Origin: Chryseobacterium sp. JM1
Lineage (GTDB): Bacteria > Bacteroidota > Bacteroidia > Flavobacteriales > Weeksellaceae
Direction: 5' to 3'
Length of the DNA stretch: 64,000 nt
NCBI RefSeq assembly: GCF_000737715.1
Contig: NZ_JPRN01000003.1
Coordinates: 310,001-374,000 of the forward strand
The position numbers and the translations under genes are program-made. Below, piece by piece: positions 53,431 through 62,775 of the stretch; the first letter of the stretch is position 1; each line of letters opens with the position of its first letter. The notes below the pieces were generated by a model, which was given only the letters and a program-made list of their open reading frames with translations, was not told the origin of the DNA and made no database searches.

Positions 53431-55554
53431 TCATAAAATCATGCTTAACTGAACTCTTTTTCTGGCTTCATCTACTTCCGTTACTTTTACGCGGACATGC
53501 TGGTGGAGTTTCACCACTTCATTCACATCCGAAACAAAGCCTTCTTTCAGTTGAGAAATATGAACCAGCCCGCTTTCCTTGATTCCCATGTCTACAAAGC
53601 ATCCGAAAGCCGTAATATTATTGACAATTCCGGGAAGAATCATTCCGGGTTTTAAATCTCTGATGCTTTTTACATTAGGGTCAAATTCAAATACTTTGGC
53701 CGCTTTTCTTGGATCTAATCCGGGTTTTTCCAATTCTTTTAAAATATCTTTGATCCCTAAAATTCCTATTTCTTCTGTGACATAATTCTCAGGTTTTACC
53801 AAAGCTGTCTTTTCTTTGCTGGCAATCAGTTCATTAGTTTTAATGCCTAAATCTTTTGCCATTTTTTCTACGATTCCATAGGCTTCCGGATGCACAGCCG
53901 AATTATCAAGCGGATTTTTCGCATTCGTAATTCTTACAAAAGCGGCAGCCTGTTGATAGACCTTTTCTCCAAGCCTAGGAACTTTTTTGAGTTGTTTTCT
54001 GTCTTCAAAAGCACCGTTTTCCATTCTGTAATTAACGATGTTCTCCGCCATTTTCTCCCCGATTCCCGAAACGTAGCTTAATAAAGATTTACTGGCCGTA
54101 TTTAAATTGATTCCAACAGAATTCACACATTTCATCACCGTTGAATCAAGTTCATTTTTCAATTGAGTCTGATCCACATCATGCTGATACTGTCCCACAC
54201 CAATGGATTTGGCATCAATTTTTACCAGTTCAGCCAACGGATCGGCCAGTCTTCTTCCGATAGAAACCGCACCACGAACAGTGACATCATAAGACGGAAA
54301 TTCATCCCTCGCAATTTTACTTGCAGAATACACCGATGCTCCAGCTTCAGAGACTACAAAAACCTGCAACGACTTATCAAAAGCAATTTTCTTGATGAAA
54401 AATTCAGTCTCCCGGCTGGCTGTTCCGTTTCCAATAGAAATCGCTTCAATATTGTAGGCGTTCACCATAGAACGGATCTTTTTCATGGCCATTCCGCTTT
54501 CGTTCTGAGGCGCGTGAGGGTAGAGGGTTTCGTTATGCAGTAAGTCACCTTTTTCGTCAATGCAGACCACTTTACATCCGCTTTTATATCCGGGATCAAT
54601 CGCCAGAATTCTTTTTTCGCCCAAAGGTGGGGCAAGAAGGAGCTGACTTAGGTTTTCAGAGAATATTTCAATAGCTTTTTTATCTGCTTTTTCTTTGGCT
54701 TCCTGCAGCGCTTCGTTGGAAATGGCGGGTTCCAGAAGACGTTTGTAGCTGTCTTTAATAGCCAGAGCGATCTGGTCTGAACTTTCATTATTGGATTTGA
54801 TGATAGCTTTTTCAATGAAATCAACCGCTTCATCTTTATCAACGCCGATATTCACCTTTACAAAACCTTCAGATTCGGCTCTGAGCATCGCCAGAAGTCT
54901 GTGAGATGGCGTTCTGTTGAGACTTTCTTCCCATTCGAAATATTGAGAGAATTTCTGTGCGTCTTCTTCATCCTTTTTGGATTTGACCGCTTTGGATGTG
55001 ATCATCGCTTTACGCTGAAACAGACGGCGAAGATTTTTACGGACGTACATATTTTCATTGATCCATTCCGCCATGATATCTCTGGCGCCCTGAAGGGCTT
55101 CCTCCTCAGAAGGAACGTCATTGTTAAGATATTTCGAAGCCAGAAACTGAACGTCACTGCTTTTCTGACTCATAATGATCTTGGCTAAAGGCTCCAGTCC
55201 TTTTTCTTTGGCTGTATCCGCTTTTGTTTTTCTACGTTTTTTGAAGGGCAAATATAAATCTTCCAGTTCAAGCAGGTCAAAGCTTTCTTCAATTCTCTGT
55301 TTCAGTTCAGGAGTTAACGCATTTTGTTCTTCAATAGATTTCAAAATGCTTTCTTTCCGCTTTACAATTTCTTCAAACTGTTTGCTGATTTTTGAGATCT
55401 GCTCGATCTGAACTTCATCCAGATTTCCGGTCTTATCCTTTCTGTAACGGGAAATAAACGGAATGGTGCAGTCTTCTGCGAGTAATTGTAGGGTATTGTT
55501 GATGCTCTTTTCGGGTATATTGAGCTGTTGCTGTATAAATGTTACGGTCGTCAT
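53431..55554 (-). CDS. tex: Tex-family RNA-binding transcription accessory protein
   Basis: 707 aa Tex protein. Order: N-terminal helical domain, a YqgF-like RNase H fold (ILAIDPGYKSGCKVV), helix-hairpin-helix (YVSGIGEKMAENIVNYR) and a C-terminal S1 RNA-binding domain (ILPGIVNNITAFGCFVDMG, VHISQL). Tex binds nucleic acid and affects transcription and toxin expression in other bacteria. Its promoter region also lies next to the divergently placed tracrRNA terminator, so the two neighbouring transcripts are close. Confidence 0.96.
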   Translation of the reverse strand: MTTVTFIQQQLNIPEKSINNTLQLLAEDCTIPFISRYRKDKTGNLDEVQIEQISKISKQFEEIVKRKESILKSIEEQNALTPELKQRIEESFDLLELEDLYLPFKKRRKTKADTAKEKGLEPLAKIIMSQKSSDVQFLASKYLNNDVPSEEEALQGARDIMAEWINENMYVRKNLRRLFQRKAMITSKAVKSKKDEEDAQKFSQYFEWEESLNRTPSHRLLAMLRAESEGFVKVNIGVDKDEAVDFIEKAIIKSNNESSDQIALAIKDSYKRLLEPAISNEALQEAKEKADKKAIEIFSENLSQLLLAPPLGEKRILAIDPGYKSGCKVVCIDEKGDLLHNETLYPHAPQNESGMAMKKIRSMVNAYNIEAISIGNGTASRETEFFIKKIAFDKSLQVFVVSEAGASVYSASKIARDEFPSYDVTVRGAVSIGRRLADPLAELVKIDAKSIGVGQYQHDVDQTQLKNELDSTVMKCVNSVGINLNTASKSLLSYVSGIGEKMAENIVNYRMENGAFEDRKQLKKVPRLGEKVYQQAAAFVRITNAKNPLDNSAVHPEAYGIVEKMAKDLGIKTNELIASKEKTALVKPENYVTEEIGILGIKDILKELEKPGLDPRKAAKVFEFDPNVKSIRDLKPGMILPGIVNNITAFGCFVDMGIKESGLVHISQLKEGFVSDVNEVVKLHQHVRVKVTEVDEARKRVQLSMIL

Positions 55555-55593
55555 TATCTTGGTTTCGGAAGGCTAAAATAATGCTTTAGAATG

Positions 55594-55670
55594 AAAAAAA
55601 GCGAGTTGCCCCGCCTTAAATGTTTTCACAACGGAATAATCCTTATTGTGAATTGCTTTCAAAATTATAG
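55594..55670 (-). ncRNA. tracrRNA of the type II-C CRISPR system
   Basis: Read on the minus strand: an anti-repeat whose complement TTGTGAATTGCTTTCAAAATT (21 nt, given here as its two parts TTGTGAATTGC and TTTCAAAATT, 55646-55666) is identical to the first part of the array repeat; then AAGGATTATTCC, GTTGTGAAAACATTTAAGG and a terminator hairpin (GGCGGGGCAAC-TCGC with seven T at 55594-55600). The order anti-repeat, nexus-like stem, terminator fits tracrRNA. A TATATTTG box lies just upstream, which would start the RNA within a few bases of the anti-repeat. Confidence 0.85.
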
Positions 55671-55672
55671 AA

Positions 55673-55680
55673 CAAATATA
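55673..55680 (-). promoter_or_regulatory. -7 box of tracrRNA
   Basis: TATATTTG on the minus strand, exact TAnnTTTG, adjacent to the anti-repeat. No good -33 was seen. Confidence 0.6.
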
Positions 55681-55766
55681 AATGAAAAAATCTTTTTATG
55701 ATTTATGGGAACCCATAATTTGACTATTTTTTTTATTTCTATTTTTATATAGTTTCAAAATATAAG

Positions 55767-58700
55767 ATGATGACTAAAAATATACTTGGGCTAGATTTAG
55801 GAACCAACTCAATTGGTTGGGCTTTAATTAAACAAAACGCTGAAGAAAGAAAAGGAAGTATTCTGGGAATGGGAACCCGGGTTCTACCTATGTCACAGGA
55901 TGCTTTAGGAGATTTTGGAAAAGGAAATTCTGTTTCACAAACAGCTGCCAGAACTGGGTATAGAGGAGTGAGAAGGCTGCGCGAAAGATTTTTACTAAGA
56001 AGAGAACGGTTGCACAGGGTTTTAAATATTTTAGGTTTTTTGCCAGATTATTATGCCGCTCAAATCGATTTCGATAAAAGATTTGGAAAATTTAAAGCAG
56101 AAACAGAGCCTAAGCTACCTTATAACAATGAAGGTTTTATTTTCAAGAATTCTTTTGAAGAAATGCTTTCAGATTTTAAAATATCTCAACCTGAGCTTTT
56201 ATCAGAAAACAAAAAAATTCCTTATGACTGGACGATTTATTATTTAAGAAAAAAAGCAGTCTCCCAGAGAATAGAAAAAGAAGAGCTGGTCTGGATTCTT
56301 TTAAATTTTAATCAGAAAAGAGGTTATTATCAGCTTAGAGGAGAAGATTTTGACGAAGAAAAAGATAAAACATTTGTGACGTTAAATGTTGATAAAGTGA
56401 TTGATTCCGGGGAAAAAGTGAAAGGAATTGTTCTTTTTGATGTATATTTTACCAACGGATGGAAATATGAAAAGCAAATAACAAAGCCGGAAGACTGGCT
56501 CGGGCGTTCCAAAGAATTTATTATCACCGAATCTTTATTAAAAAATGGTGAAGTAAAACGGACTTTTAAAGCTGTTGATTCTGAAAAGGACTGGATTGCC
56601 ATCAAGGCGAAAACAGAACAGGAAATTGAAATAGCTCATAAAACAGTAGGCTCTTATATTTATGACGCCATTCTTCAAAATCCTAAACAAAAAATAAAGG
56701 GAAAACTTATCCGAACAATTGAACGTAAGTTTTACAAAGAAGAGCTGAGAAAGATACTTGAAAAACAAAAAGAATTTCATCCTGAACTGCAAAATGAAGA
56801 TTTGTACAGTGATTGTGTGAGAGAATTATACAGAAACAATGACGCTCACCAGTTAAGTCTGGCTAAAAAGGATTTTATACATCTTTTCGTAGAGGATATT
56901 ATTTTTTATCAAAGACCTTTAAAGAGTCAGAAATCTTCTGTGTCGAACTGTACATTAGAATGTAGGAAGTATAAAGATAAAAACGGAGAGGAAAGAATTC
57001 AATTCCTGAAAGTTATACCGAAATCAAATCCTTATTATCAGGAATTCCGGATCTGGCAATGGATGTCTAATCTGAAAATTTACAGAAGAGATGATGATGT
57101 GAATATAACTTCGGAATATCTAAAAACAACCGAAGATTACCAAGATCTTTTTGTATTTCTAAATACGAGAAAAGAAGTTGACCAGAAAGCATGTCTGAAA
57201 CACTTTAAATTAAATGAAAAAACGCATCGCTGGAATTATGTTGAAGATAAAAGATATCCATGCAATGAGACCGGAACAATGATTTTGGAAAGGTTTAAAA
57301 AAGTTGGGGATAGCGCGGATAATATCTTTACAAGAGAAATGGAGCAGCAAATGTGGCATATCATCTATTCTGTGAATGATAAAACAGAGTACGAAAAAGC
57401 CTTAAAATCCTTTGCAAAGAAAAATGATCTCGATAACGTTTCGTTCTTTGAAGCTTTCAGAAAATTTCCTCCATTTGATAGTGAATATGGTTCCTTTTCT
57501 GAGAAAGCCATTAAGAAACTGTTACCATTAATCAGAACCGGAAAGTACTGGAACTGGGAAGCTGTTGATGAAAAAACGAAAAAAAGGATTCAGAAAATGA
57601 TTACCGGGGAGTGGGATGAAGATATTAAAGATAATATAAGAGAGAAAACGCTTTCTCTTCAGAAGGAAAGTGATTTTCAGGGATTGCCTTTATGGTTAGC
57701 TCAATATGCAGTATATGGGAGACATTCTGAAGCTTCAGTCGCAGGAAAATGGAATTCTGTGAATGATATGGAAGAGTATTTGAAAGAATTCAAACAGCAT
57801 TCTCTTCGTAACCCAATTGTAGAACAGGTGATAACGGAAACCATCCGGGTGGTGAAAGATATCTGGATAAAATATGGTAATGGAGCGGCAGATTTTTTCA
57901 ATGAAATTCATATTGAACTTGGCCGCGAAATGAAGCTTCCTGCAAAGGAGCGAAGTAAAATGACCCAAAAAATATCAGAAAACGAAAATACCAACCTTCG
58001 TATTAAAGCTTTACTGGTAGAAATGATGAATGATAGTGAAGTGCACAATGTAAGGCCTTATTCTCCCATGCAGCAGGAGATTCTGAAGATATATGAAGAT
58101 GGAGCCCTGAATTCTGAGATTTCTGTAGATGATGATATTCTTAAGATCAGTAAAACAGCTCAACCTTCTCCATCCGATCTGAAAAAGTATAAACTTTGGC
58201 TGGAACAAAAATACCGTTCACCTTATACAGGAGATATCATTCCTCTTAATAAACTTTTTACAACTGAATATGAAATTGAACATATTATTCCTCAAAGCCG
58301 TTATTTTGACGACAGTTTCAGCAATAAAGTGATTTGTGAATCTTCAGTTAACAGGTTAAAAGATAATTACATTGGTCTTGGATTCATTAAACAGTTTCAT
58401 GGCTATAAAATTTCTGATAAAACTAAAGTCTTTGAAGTGGAGGAATATGAAGACTTTGTGAAGAAAAATTATGCCAGTAACTGGTCTAAGAGATCAAAAC
58501 TCCTGCTGGAAGAAATTCCGGAAGAGATGATTGAACGTCAGCTTAATGATACCCGGTATATCAGTAAATATATTTCAGGTATCCTTTCTAATATTGTAAG
58601 GAAAAAGGAAAATGATGATGGCGTAAATTCTAAAGATATCATTCCCGGGAATGGAAAAATTACATCACAACTTAAACAGGATTGGGGATTAAATGATGTT

Positions 58701-60005
58701 TGGAATGATTTAGTTCTTCCCCGTTTTGAACGGATGAACGAGCTTACCAAATCTAATGACTTTACAGTCTGGAATGAAAAATACCAGAAGTTTTTGCCAA
58801 CAGTGCCCGTCGAATTTTCAAAAGGGTTTTCAAAAAAGAGAATAGATCATCGCCATCATGCATTAGATGCTTTGGTAATTGCCTGCGCAACAAGAGATCA
58901 TGTTAATCTGCTTAATAATCAGTCCGCAAGATCAGAAATGAAACGGTATGATTTGAAAAGAAAGCTGATGAAGTTTGAAAAGAAAGCCTATCAGCATTCA
59001 CAAACAGGAGAAAGAATTGTAAAGGATGTTCCGGTAGAATTTTTAAAACCGTGGGATAATTTCATTGTCGAAGCTAAAGAGAATCTTGATAGAATTATTG
59101 TAAGCTTTAAACAGAATCTTAGAGTAATTAATAAAGCTACAAATCATTATGAAAAATGGATTGAAAAAAACAATGTTAAAGTAAAAGCTTTGGTGGAGCA
59201 GCAAGGTTTGAATTGGGCAATCAGAAAACCATTGCATAAAGATACGGTTTCCGGAAAAGTAGATTTACCTGGAACCAAAGTTCCTAAAGGAAAAATACTA
59301 ACTGCTACGAGGAAAAGTATTGATACTTCTTTCGATATGAAAACCATAAATTCTATTACAGATACTGGAATTCAGAAAATTCTAAAAAATTATCTTGAAT
59401 ATAAGGGAAGTTATGAGGACGCTTTTTCACCTGAAGGAATTGAAGATATGAATAAGAATATCGAAAAATTTAATGATGGAAAACAGCATCAGCCTATTAT
59501 TAAAGTAAGGATTTTTGAATTAGGCAGTAAATTTCCTTTAGGGCAAATCGGGAATAAAAAACATAAATATGTGGAAACGGCAAAAGGAACTAATCTCTTT
59601 TTTGCTATATATGAAGATGATAAAGGCAAAAGAACGTATGAAACGATTCCTTTAAATGAAGTGATTGAAAGACAGAAACAAGGATTGGCGCCAGTTACAT
59701 TCAAAAGTAAAAATGATTTTTATTTGTCTCCCAATGACTTGGTATATGTTGCTGCAGAAGGTGAATCTGTAGATAATCTGGATTTTCAGTCTGATTCTCA
59801 AGAGTATATAAATAATGTTTATAAAGTGGTAAGCTTTTCTGGTAGTCAAATTTTCTTTGTAAAACAGAATGTTGCTGTTTCTATTGTAAATAAAGCTGAG
59901 TTTTCTACTTTAAATAAAATGGAAAGAGCTATTGATGGCAGAATGATTAAAGAGTGCTGTGTAAAGTTAAAAATTGATCGCATAGGAAATATGACAAAAT
60001 CATAA
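55767..60005 (+). CDS. cas9: Type II-C CRISPR nuclease Cas9
   Basis: 1412 aa RNA-guided endonuclease. RuvC I has Asp10 in ILGLDLGTNSIGWALI; the arginine-rich bridge helix is RGVRRLRERFLLRRERL; RuvC II has Glu717 in HIELGRE; the HNH domain reads EHIIPQSRYF with catalytic His839 and Asn862; RuvC III has His1031 and Asp1034 in HHALDALVIA. All catalytic residues are present. Length and the cas9-cas1-cas2 order without csn2 or cas4 fit subtype II-C. Start is at the first of two adjacent ATGs. tracrRNA lies upstream on the opposite strand; cas1 follows after 2 bp. Confidence 0.98.
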   Translation: MMTKNILGLDLGTNSIGWALIKQNAEERKGSILGMGTRVLPMSQDALGDFGKGNSVSQTAARTGYRGVRRLRERFLLRRERLHRVLNILGFLPDYYAAQIDFDKRFGKFKAETEPKLPYNNEGFIFKNSFEEMLSDFKISQPELLSENKKIPYDWTIYYLRKKAVSQRIEKEELVWILLNFNQKRGYYQLRGEDFDEEKDKTFVTLNVDKVIDSGEKVKGIVLFDVYFTNGWKYEKQITKPEDWLGRSKEFIITESLLKNGEVKRTFKAVDSEKDWIAIKAKTEQEIEIAHKTVGSYIYDAILQNPKQKIKGKLIRTIERKFYKEELRKILEKQKEFHPELQNEDLYSDCVRELYRNNDAHQLSLAKKDFIHLFVEDIIFYQRPLKSQKSSVSNCTLECRKYKDKNGEERIQFLKVIPKSNPYYQEFRIWQWMSNLKIYRRDDDVNITSEYLKTTEDYQDLFVFLNTRKEVDQKACLKHFKLNEKTHRWNYVEDKRYPCNETGTMILERFKKVGDSADNIFTREMEQQMWHIIYSVNDKTEYEKALKSFAKKNDLDNVSFFEAFRKFPPFDSEYGSFSEKAIKKLLPLIRTGKYWNWEAVDEKTKKRIQKMITGEWDEDIKDNIREKTLSLQKESDFQGLPLWLAQYAVYGRHSEASVAGKWNSVNDMEEYLKEFKQHSLRNPIVEQVITETIRVVKDIWIKYGNGAADFFNEIHIELGREMKLPAKERSKMTQKISENENTNLRIKALLVEMMNDSEVHNVRPYSPMQQEILKIYEDGALNSEISVDDDILKISKTAQPSPSDLKKYKLWLEQKYRSPYTGDIIPLNKLFTTEYEIEHIIPQSRYFDDSFSNKVICESSVNRLKDNYIGLGFIKQFHGYKISDKTKVFEVEEYEDFVKKNYASNWSKRSKLLLEEIPEEMIERQLNDTRYISKYISGILSNIVRKKENDDGVNSKDIIPGNGKITSQLKQDWGLNDVWNDLVLPRFERMNELTKSNDFTVWNEKYQKFLPTVPVEFSKGFSKKRIDHRHHALDALVIACATRDHVNLLNNQSARSEMKRYDLKRKLMKFEKKAYQHSQTGERIVKDVPVEFLKPWDNFIVEAKENLDRIIVSFKQNLRVINKATNHYEKWIEKNNVKVKALVEQQGLNWAIRKPLHKDTVSGKVDLPGTKVPKGKILTATRKSIDTSFDMKTINSITDTGIQKILKNYLEYKGSYEDAFSPEGIEDMNKNIEKFNDGKQHQPIIKVRIFELGSKFPLGQIGNKKHKYVETAKGTNLFFAIYEDDKGKRTYETIPLNEVIERQKQGLAPVTFKSKNDFYLSPNDLVYVAAEGESVDNLDFQSDSQEYINNVYKVVSFSGSQIFFVKQNVAVSIVNKAEFSTLNKMERAIDGRMIKECCVKLKIDRIGNMTKS

Positions 60006-60007
60006 TC

Positions 60008-61236
<1,229 letters not shown>

Positions 61237-61260
61237 TTTTAAAATTCTAATTAAACAATA

Positions 61261-61283
61261 AACCCATTGAATTTCAATGGGTT
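61261..61283. terminator. Hairpin between cas2 and the array
   Basis: Near-perfect stem AACCCATTG / CAATGGGTT with a 5-nt loop. On the plus strand it is followed by AAATTTT (weak cas2 terminator); on the minus strand by TATTGTTTAA, where it would end the crRNA transcript. Confidence 0.65.
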
Positions 61284-61293
61284 AAATTTTGAG

Positions 61294-61417
61294 GCTGTGA
61301 CTAATCACTAAGATAGTAAATTTTGAAAGCAATTCACAACGACCGGAATATTTCAGCCGGGTAAACTAATGCTGTGACTCATCACGAAGTTAATCTAAAA
61401 TAAAGTACTTTCTATAC
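61294..61417 (-). CRISPR. Minimal CRISPR array: intact repeat, one spacer, eroded repeat
   Basis: In crRNA orientation (minus strand) the order is: eroded repeat 61417-61371, spacer 61370-61341 (30 nt), intact 47-nt repeat 61340-61294. The intact repeat begins GTTGTGAATTGCTTTC and ends GTGATTAGTCACAGC. The eroded copy matches it at 29 of 47 positions, 20 of the last 24 but only 9 of the first 23. The first part of the intact repeat is complementary to the tracrRNA anti-repeat over 21 nt. 47-nt repeats and 30-nt spacers are usual for Bacteroidota II-C arrays. Confidence 0.85.
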
Positions 61418-61477
61418 AAAAAATGTTAAATTTTTCGTTTCTTGATGTATGTTAAGGTGATCATTAATATGGTTTTC

Positions 61478-61485
61478 TATTTTTG
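61478..61485 (+). promoter_or_regulatory. -7 box of the YceI gene
   Basis: TATTTTTG, exact TAnnTTTG, 50 bp before the ATG. Confidence 0.55.
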
Positions 61486-61535
61486 AAATTCTTAAATTTA
61501 AAGTTTTAAAACAATTTTCTAAACAAATAAACAAT

Positions 61536-62213
61536 ATGAAAAAACTTAGTGTAATTGCATTAGTAGGAATTGGATTGCTTGCAGCATCATGTAATAAAGA
61601 CAAATCAGCAGATACTGCAGCTACGGATACAGAACAGAAAGTAGCTGAGAGCAAAGGTGAAGTTTTACCGGTAGATGTTGCTGCTTCTGTAGTAAACTGG
61701 AAGGCTTTCCACAAAGGAGGTATGGCGCCTCGTTGGGGAACACTTAACGTAAAGTCTGGAGATCTTAGCATTGAAGGAGGTCAGTTGGCTGCCGGAAATT
61801 TTGTGATCGATATGAATTCTATTAAAGTTGACCCAGCTTCAGTAACGGAGAAAGATAAAAAGCCGGCAGATCTTGAAGCTCACTTAAAAAATCCTGATTT
61901 CTTTGATACGGCAAAGAATCCAACTTCAGATTTCAAAATCACCAGTGTAACAGATTTAAAAGATGCACCTAAAGATGCTGTTGCAGGAGCCAACAAAACA
62001 GTAAGCGGAAACCTTACCTTATCAGGAAAAACAGTTAATGTAACTTTCCCTGCTAAAGTAGACGTAACAGAAACTTCAGCAGCTGTGAATGCTAAATTTA
62101 CTGTAAACAGAGCAGATTGGGGACTTAAATTTGGTACTTCAGAAGCAGATCCTGCAGAATGGATGATCAGCAAAGACATCGAGATCTCTGTTGATGTGAA
62201 AGCTAAAAAATAA
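61536..62213 (+). CDS. YceI-family lipoprotein
   Basis: 225 aa. Lipoprotein signal MKKLSVIALVGIGLLAASC with Cys19, a short acidic linker, then the YceI lipocalin-like beta barrel (VNWKAFHKGGMAPRWGTLNV; LKNPDFFDTAKNPTSDFKIT; LTLSGKTVNVTFPAKV), which binds polyisoprenoid-like amphipathic ligands in relatives. It is anchored to a membrane outside the cytosol. Own promoter; followed by a hairpin with T-run near 62237-62270. Confidence 0.95.
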   Translation: MKKLSVIALVGIGLLAASCNKDKSADTAATDTEQKVAESKGEVLPVDVAASVVNWKAFHKGGMAPRWGTLNVKSGDLSIEGGQLAAGNFVIDMNSIKVDPASVTEKDKKPADLEAHLKNPDFFDTAKNPTSDFKITSVTDLKDAPKDAVAGANKTVSGNLTLSGKTVNVTFPAKVDVTETSAAVNAKFTVNRADWGLKFGTSEADPAEWMISKDIEISVDVKAKK

Positions 62214-62236
62214 TTGTTAGATACAATACAAATAGG

Positions 62237-62270
62237 GAGAGCTGCTTTTTTATAGAAGCAGCTTTTTTTT
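62237..62270 (+). terminator. Terminator after the YceI gene
   Basis: AGCTGCTTTTTTATAGAAGCAGCTTTTTTTT: stem AGCTGCTT / AAGCAGCT with eight T. Confidence 0.9.
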
Positions 62271-62319
62271 GGATTTATTTTATGGTGGCTGAGAGACTTG
62301 AAGCCACCGCCCAATTCAC

Positions 62320-62327
62320 TACTTTTG
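62320..62327 (+). promoter_or_regulatory. -7 box of the DUF1294 gene, start codon 5 bp away
   Basis: TACTTTTG, exact TAnnTTTG, ending 5 bp before ATG 62333. The predicted transcription start falls at or next to the A of the ATG, implying a leaderless mRNA. Confidence 0.6.
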
Positions 62328-62332
62328 CACCC

Positions 62333-62590
62333 ATGATCTACATTCTGCTTATTATAAGTCTGGCTACCTTTATCATTTTTGGCTGGGACAAAAGACTTTC
62401 CATCAAACACAAAAGGAGAATTTCTGAAAGTACCCTTTTAGGATTTACATTTCTTGGTGGAACGGTCGGAGCTATTTTAGGAATGCTCATTTTCAGGCAC
62501 AAAATTTCTAAAAAATCTTTTTTGCTGAAATTAGTCGGAATTATTTTAATTCAGGCCGTATGTATTTATTTTTTGGAAAAATATTCGTGA
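62333..62590 (+). CDS. DUF1294-family membrane protein
   Basis: 85 aa from the ATG at 62333; the longer frame from 62282 would start upstream of the promoter box. Three hydrophobic segments (MIYILLIISLATFIIFGW; LLGFTFLGGTVGAILGMLIF; LLKLVGIILIQAVCIYFL) and the motif DKRLSIKHKRRISE between the first two are typical of DUF1294. Function of the family is unknown. Confidence 0.88.
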   Translation: MIYILLIISLATFIIFGWDKRLSIKHKRRISESTLLGFTFLGGTVGAILGMLIFRHKISKKSFLLKLVGIILIQAVCIYFLEKYS

Positions 62591-62749
62591 GCTTAGTCGT
62601 TAAAACCTAATGATAGATTCTTAATCTTCAATTTAAATGGAATTCTAAAATCTTCAATTTTAAAGCTTTAACAGGGGAAAGTGGTGAACTTGCTCATTAT
62701 GAATTTGTTAATTAATTTATATTCTTGCTTATTATTCATTAGAAATCAC

Positions 62750-62757
62750 TATTTTTG
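62750..62757 (+). promoter_or_regulatory. -7 box of typA
   Basis: TATTTTTG, exact TAnnTTTG, 19 bp before the ATG at 62776. Confidence 0.65.
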
Positions 62758-62775
62758 CACCCGTAAAAATCATTC

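Noticed and set aside
55641..55670. Stray CRISPR repeat upstream of cas9
   Set aside because: On the minus strand it continues into tracrRNA stems and a terminator, so it is the anti-repeat.
61294..61400. Sequence behind cas2 taken as tracrRNA
   Set aside because: The GAAAGCAATTCACAAC run is the complement of the repeat, and the 47-30-47 spacing with a second related unit shows an array; the tracrRNA is at 55.6 kb.
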